A DNA stretch of 9,608 nt from contig JACCSZ010000351.1 in NCBI GenBank assembly GCA_013812695.1, forward strand, positions 1 through 9,608. The letters are read 5' to 3'. Source of the stretch: Gemmatimonadales bacterium (GTDB lineage: Bacteria > Gemmatimonadota > Gemmatimonadetes > Gemmatimonadales > GWC2-71-9). The notes under the pieces were generated by a model, which saw nothing but the letters and a program-made list of their open reading frames with translations, was not told the DNA's origin and searched no databases. Below are positions 6,533-9,608 of this stretch, piece by piece (position 1 is the stretch's first letter; every line of letters begins with the position of its first letter). The translations under genes and the position numbers were made by a program.

Positions 6533-6578
6533 CGGTGGACAGGGTCTCGAGCCGTCCATGAGCGGCGTCCCGGGTCTC

Positions 6579-6592
6579 GGATCGTACGATCC
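6579..6592. promoter_or_regulatory. Perfect 14-bp palindrome, possible operator
   Basis: GGATCGTACGATCC is identical to its own reverse complement, and the symmetry stops at the next base on each side. It lies about 50 bases after the end of the spondin remnant and more than 300 bases before ffh. A perfect 14-mer palindrome may bind a dimeric regulator, but in GC-rich DNA it can also arise by chance. No bound protein can be named. Confidence 0.35.
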
Positions 6593-6660
6593 CTGGTTTC
6601 CGTCCGACTCCAGCGTCACGAGTCGAGAAGTTTCGTGGTGAGTTCCGCTCGCTCTTAGGT

Positions 6661-6681
6661 GGGATCGGGTCCGGGATCGGG
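6661..6681. repeat. Direct repeat GGGATCGGG x2, period 12
   Basis: GGGATCGGG occurs at 6661-6669 and 6673-6681 with a three-base spacer, followed by the partly similar CTCGG. It is short and may be incidental. Confidence 0.5.
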
Positions 6682-6876
6682 CTCGGCCAGACGAGCATGG
6701 CGGTGCGGAGGGGCGTACCGCGATGGCAGCCGACTTCACCGTTCACGGAGAAGGTGACGCGGCCGCCGGCAGGGGATCGGCCTCGGGCGCGAACTCGCCG
6801 CTTTCGTTCCAGGTGAACTCGCGCAGTTCCGCCACCCGCCATCTAACTGACCCACTACCCCGGACACCGATTCCGC

Positions 6877-6905
6877 TTGTTCAAAGCCGGTCCGGCGTTT
6901 ATGCT
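6877..6905 (+). promoter_or_regulatory. Probable sigma70-type promoter of the ffh operon
   Basis: A -35-like TTGTTC (6877-6882) and a -10-like TATGCT (6900-6905) are separated by 17 bases, the optimal spacing. The -35 matches consensus at 3 of 6 positions and the -10 at 4 of 6. Transcription would be expected to start near 6911-6913, two to four bases before the ffh ATG at 6915. There is no SD before that ATG, which fits a leaderless or near-leaderless message. Confidence 0.5.
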
Positions 6906-6914
6906 TACGGGCTT

Positions 6915-8258
6915 ATGTTCGACGAGCTTTCTCAGAAACTGAACGACACGCTCCAGCGGCTTACCGGGCGCGGTGTCCTGACCGAAGACGCGGTCAAGGA
7001 GGGGCTCCGGGAGATTCGCCGGATCCTGCTCGAGGCCGACGTCAGCTTCGATCTGACCCGCGAGTTCCTCGAGCGCGTGCAGGCCAGGGCCATTGGGGTG
7101 ACGTCCATCAAGGACGTCCGCCCCGGCCACCAACTGGTCAAGATCGTCTACGACGAGCTGGTGGTGCTGCTCGGCGAGAAGCTGGCGCCGATCGCCCACG
7201 CCACGGTGCCGCCGACGATCATCCTGCTCGTCGGCTTGCAGGGATCGGGCAAGACGACCACCGCTGGCAAGCTGGCCCGGCGGCTCAAGCTCGAGCAGAA
7301 GGCGCCGTTCCTGGTCGCGGCCGACGTCTACCGGCCGGCGGCCATCGAGCAGCTCCACACGCTCGGACGGCAGGTCGACGTCGGGGTCTACGGCGACACC
7401 GCCTCGAAGGACGTCGTCACGATCGTCCGTCAGGGCATCGTCGAGGCGGGCAAGGCGCGGGCGCGCACGGTCATCGTCGACACCGCCGGCCGGCTGCAGA
7501 TCGACGACGAGATGATGGGCGAGCTCAAGCGGCTCAAGGCCGCCGTGTCACCCCATGAGATCCTGCTGGTGGCCGACGGGATGACCGGGCAGGACGCGGT
7601 GCGGATCGCGCAAGGCTTCCACGACGCGCTGGGCGTCACCGGCGTCATCCTTACCAAGATGGATGGCGACGCGCGCGGGGGCGCGGCCCTCTCGATTTAC
7701 GGGGTCACCAAGGCGCCGATCAAATACATCGGCGTCGGCGAGAAGCTGGACGCGCTGGAACCGTTCCATCCCGACCGGCTGGCCGGGCGCATCCTCCAGC
7801 AGGGCGACATCCTCTCGCTGGTCGAGAAGGCACAGACGGCGGTCGACGAGAAGGACGCCGAGCGGCTGGCCAAGAAGGTGGTCTCGAAGAAGGGCATGGA
7901 CCTCGAGGATTTCCTCAACGCCATGCGGCAGATGCAGAAGATGGGTCCGCTCAAGAACGTGCTCGGCATGCTCCCGGGCATCAACCCGGCCATGCTGCAG
8001 GCGGCCAAGCTCGACGACAAGAAGCTCAAGCACGTCGAGGCCATCGTGCTCTCGATGACGGCCAAGGAACGATCGAATCCGGACGTCATCAACGGCCAGC
8101 GGCGGCTCCGGATCGCCAAGGGCAGCGGGCGTACGGTCCAGGAAGTGAACACGCTGCTCGCGCAGTTCAAGCAGATGCAGAAGGTCATGAAGAGCGTGGG
8201 AAAGACCGGGGGAATGGGCATGAAGCTCCCGTTCGGACGTGGCCCTTTCCCCGGTTAA
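6915..8258 (+). CDS. ffh: Signal recognition particle GTPase Ffh
   Basis: Ffh binds 4.5S RNA and the signal sequences of nascent membrane and secreted proteins, and docks with FtsY at the membrane. The start at ATG 6915 gives MFDELSQKLNDTLQRLTGRG, which lines up with other Ffh proteins, and 447 residues, a normal length. The N domain helices occupy about 1-95. The G domain carries G1 GLQGSGKTT (107-115), the RPAA motif in VYRPAAIEQL, G3 DTAGR (189) and G4 TKMDGDARGG (247). The methionine-rich M domain follows from about 310 (MRQMQKMGPLKNVLGMLPGI) and ends with the RNA-binding region and a Gly-rich tail. There is no SD before the start. The longer upstream reading frame from 6723 is rejected. 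It leads the ffh-rpsP-rimM-trmD operon. Confidence 0.97.
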   Translation: MFDELSQKLNDTLQRLTGRGVLTEDAVKEGLREIRRILLEADVSFDLTREFLERVQARAIGVTSIKDVRPGHQLVKIVYDELVVLLGEKLAPIAHATVPPTIILLVGLQGSGKTTTAGKLARRLKLEQKAPFLVAADVYRPAAIEQLHTLGRQVDVGVYGDTASKDVVTIVRQGIVEAGKARARTVIVDTAGRLQIDDEMMGELKRLKAAVSPHEILLVADGMTGQDAVRIAQGFHDALGVTGVILTKMDGDARGGAALSIYGVTKAPIKYIGVGEKLDALEPFHPDRLAGRILQQGDILSLVEKAQTAVDEKDAERLAKKVVSKKGMDLEDFLNAMRQMQKMGPLKNVLGMLPGINPAMLQAAKLDDKKLKHVEAIVLSMTAKERSNPDVINGQRRLRIAKGSGRTVQEVNTLLAQFKQMQKVMKSVGKTGGMGMKLPFGRGPFPG

Positions 8259-8281
8259 CCCCGCACACCACAGGAACGGAC

Positions 8282-8545
8282 ATGGCAACTCGGATTCGCC
8301 TGCGTCGCGTCGGCCGGAAGAAGCTCCCGTTGTACCGCATCGTCGTCGCCGACCAGGAGTCGCCGCGCGACGGGCGGTTCCTCGAGATCATCGGCACGTA
8401 CAACCCCAAGGGCACCACCGCAGCCGCAAAGATTCAGGTCGACGCGGACAAGGCGCGGCAGTGGATCTCGCAAGGGGCCACCCCGTCGGAAACGGTGCAG
8501 TCGCTCCTGAGGCAGGCCGGGGTGTTCAAGGCCGCCACGGTCTGA
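8282..8545 (+). CDS. rpsP: 30S ribosomal protein bS16
   Basis: The product has 87 residues and the full bS16 signature: MATRIRLRRVGRKKLPLYRI, then VVADQESPRDGRFLEIIGTY and NPKG. It is an early-binding small-subunit protein that contacts 16S rRNA and helps 30S assembly. ATG 8282 has AGGAA (8272-8276) five bases upstream and lies 23 bases after the ffh stop. The stop shares its last A with the rimM start. There is no KH-domain RNA-binding gene between rpsP and rimM, unlike the arrangement in many Gram-positive bacteria. Confidence 0.97.
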   Translation: MATRIRLRRVGRKKLPLYRIVVADQESPRDGRFLEIIGTYNPKGTTAAAKIQVDADKARQWISQGATPSETVQSLLRQAGVFKAATV

Positions 8546-9075
8546 TGTCCGCCGACGCCCGCCACATGGTGGTGGGGCGGCTGAGGAAACCGCACGGCTT
8601 GAAGGGCGATCTCACGCTGTTTCCGATCACGGACGATCCGGAGACGGTCTTCGCCCCCGGGCGGTCGGTGTGGCTGGTGGGGCTGGATGGGCAGGCCGTC
8701 GCCGGGCCGGTGGCCATCGAGCGCAGCCGGTCGTACCACCGGGAGTGGCTCGTCAAATTTGTGGGGGCTGAGCGGCGCGAGGACATCGACCCGTGGCGCG
8801 GACTGTTCCTGGCGGTCCCCGCCGACGAGCTCGCGCCGCCCGAGGGCGACGAGGTGTATCTGCATGAGCTGGACGGCTTCGCCGTGCGGCTCCCGGACGA
8901 GACGCCGCTGGGCCTGGTCAGCGCGGTGTACGAGCTGCCGGCGGGGTTGATGATCGAGGTGCAGGGGCCCAAGCGCGAATTCCTGCTGCCGTACAAGAAG
9001 GAGTTCGTGCGGCAGGTGGATCGGGCGGGCAGGTGGCTGGTGGTGACCCCGCCGGAGGGATTGCTCGAGGGGTAG
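8545..9075 (+). CDS. rimM: 16S rRNA processing protein RimM
   Basis: RimM binds ribosomal protein uS19 and helps maturation of the 30S head and 16S rRNA. The 176 residues show the usual two parts: an N-terminal RimM beta-barrel (MVVGRLRKPHGLKGDLTLFP) to about residue 90, and a C-terminal PRC barrel (YLHELDGFAVRL, PLGLVSAVYELPAGLMIEV, FLLPYKKEFV). ATG 8545 overlaps the rpsP stop as TGATG, so translation is likely coupled. ATG 8566, directly before VVGRL, is a possible later start. No strong SD is visible for either, consistent with re-initiation. Confidence 0.95.
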   Translation: MSADARHMVVGRLRKPHGLKGDLTLFPITDDPETVFAPGRSVWLVGLDGQAVAGPVAIERSRSYHREWLVKFVGAERREDIDPWRGLFLAVPADELAPPEGDEVYLHELDGFAVRLPDETPLGLVSAVYELPAGLMIEVQGPKREFLLPYKKEFVRQVDRAGRWLVVTPPEGLLEG

Positions 9076-9086
9076 GGGGTGACACG

Positions 9087-9608
9087 ATGCTCACGATCGA
9101 CGTCGTCACCTTGTTTCCCGAAGTCATCGCCCCGTTCACCGTGGCGAGCATCCCGGGGCGGGCGGCGGCGGCGGGCCTGGTGAAGTTCAATCTCGTGCAG
9201 CTCAGGGATTTCACCCACGACCGCCACCACACCGTCGACGACTACCCCTACGGTGGTGGCGCCGGCATGGTGCTGAAGCCGGAGCCGTTCTTCGAGGCGG
9301 CCGAGAGCCTCGGGACGCTGGAATCGGTGGTGCTGCTCTCGGCGCGCGGCCGTCCGTTCGTGCACGATGACGCGGTCCGGCTCTCGCTCGGCGGGCGTCT
9401 CACGCTCCTGTGCGGCCACTACAAGGACGTGGACGAGCGCGTGGCTACGGGGTTGGCCACCGAGGAGCTGTCGGTGGGCGACTTCGTGCTTTCGGGTGGC
9501 GAGCCCGCGGCCCTGTGCGTCCTCGACGCGGTGGTGCGGCTGCTGCCCGGCGCGCTGGGCGATCACGAGAGCGCCAGCGGCGACTCGCACTACGACGGGC
9601 GCTTGAGC
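9087..9608 (+). CDS. trmD: tRNA (guanine-37-N1)-methyltransferase TrmD (3' end outside window)
   Basis: TrmD methylates G37 of tRNAs using S-adenosylmethionine and prevents +1 frameshifting. The frame is open for exactly 174 codons to the window edge; the usual length is about 240-250, so the C-terminal tRNA-binding domain is missing here only because the window ends. Motifs include MLTIDVVTLFPEVI at the N-terminus, DDYPYGGGAGMVLKPEP, LLCGHYKDVDERV and VGDFVLSGGEPAA, the last two from the SPOUT trefoil knot that holds the cofactor. ATG 9087 has a strong SD (GGGGGTGA, 9075-9082) that starts on the last base of the rimM stop. The CGHYKD loop differs from the CGRYEG of E. coli; I recall HYK variants in Bacteroidetes. 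Confidence 0.96.
   Translation, partial: MLTIDVVTLFPEVIAPFTVASIPGRAAAAGLVKFNLVQLRDFTHDRHHTVDDYPYGGGAGMVLKPEPFFEAAESLGTLESVVLLSARGRPFVHDDAVRLSLGGRLTLLCGHYKDVDERVATGLATEELSVGDFVLSGGEPAALCVLDAVVRLLPGALGDHESASGDSHYDGRLS

Larger units (their letters stand above)
6533..6914. other. Gene-free stretch between spondin remnant and ffh
   Basis: No convincing protein is encoded on either strand. The plus frame that runs into ffh is open from 6723, but its extra 64 residues are low-complexity and unlike any Ffh. The stretch holds a 14-bp palindrome at 6579-6592, a pair of GGGATCGGG words at 6661-6681, and the probable ffh promoter at 6877-6905. A minus-strand frame near 6840-6750 (VAELREFTWNESGEF) looks mildly protein-like but stops soon and has no recognisable family. 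Confidence 0.6.

Noticed and set aside
6750..6842. Minus-strand protein-like piece (VAELREFTWNESGEF)
   Set aside because: It is short, interrupted by a stop, has no SD and matches no family I know; chance cannot be excluded.
6723..6914. N-terminal extension of ffh by 64 codons
   Set aside because: Ffh proteins begin at the MFDEL equivalent; the added residues are low-complexity, and the stretch contains the likely promoter.
7548..8288. 246-residue open frame on the minus strand
   Set aside because: It is antisense to the ffh M domain; no family resemblance.
8526..9590. 354-residue open frame on the minus strand
   Set aside because: It is antisense to rimM and trmD, rich in Arg/Pro/Ser, with no recognisable domain; a GC-rich shadow.

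Overview
The window is high-GC DNA with bacterial gene organisation: Shine-Dalgarno (SD) sites, tightly packed operons, and the conserved block ffh-rpsP-rimM-trmD. A Gemmatimonadota-like soil or sediment bacterium is the best guess. The guess rests on GC-rich codon use, a Spondin_N lipoprotein, a DUF3179 protein, an ECF sigma/anti-sigma pair and a TrmD loop (CGHYK) of the type I recall from Bacteroidetes relatives. It is an inference, not a proof.

Layout. (1) 1-1968, plus strand: the C-terminal 655 residues of a large, probably exported protein. Two cysteine-bearing repeat domains precede a galactose oxidase/glyoxal oxidase-like copper radical oxidase with every copper ligand and the Cys-Tyr cofactor pair in place. 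(2) 2092-2675: a broken gene of the glycine/sarcosine/betaine reductase selenoprotein B-like family. It has a one-base frameshift and appears to lack the segment that holds the redox selenocysteine/cysteine. (3) 2833-4446: a methionine-rich four-helix membrane protein and an exported DUF3179 protein, 6 bases apart and probably one operon. (4) 5804-4450, minus strand: an ECF sigma factor and its membrane-bound zinc-finger anti-sigma factor, coupled by a GTGA overlap and ending 3 bases from the DUF3179 stop. The sigma gene has no ATG/GTG/TTG able to give a complete protein; CTG at 5804 is the best start. (5) 5826-5946: an inverted repeat with a degenerate CCCATAG/CCATAG tandem array, lying against the sigma gene's ribosome-binding site. 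(6) 6129-6532: a Spondin_N lipoprotein whose 5' part and extreme 3' tail are both recognisable but in different frames, as if the middle had been deleted. (7) 6533-6914: a gene-free stretch with a 14-bp palindrome and, at its end, a promoter placed so that the ffh mRNA would be almost leaderless. (8) 6915-9608: ffh, rpsP, rimM and the first 174 codons of trmD, a protein-targeting, ribosome-assembly and tRNA-modification operon with gaps of 23, -1 and 11 bases.

The housekeeping operon is intact. The accessory part between about 2.0 and 6.5 kb holds two genes with apparent internal deletions and one gene with a displaced start. I found no CRISPR array, tRNA, rRNA, transposase or integrase, and no convincing rho-independent terminator. 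Nothing here forms a clear new multi-gene system. The most unusual items are the repeat element beside the sigma gene, the non-canonical sigma start, the two decayed genes and the copper radical oxidase architecture.
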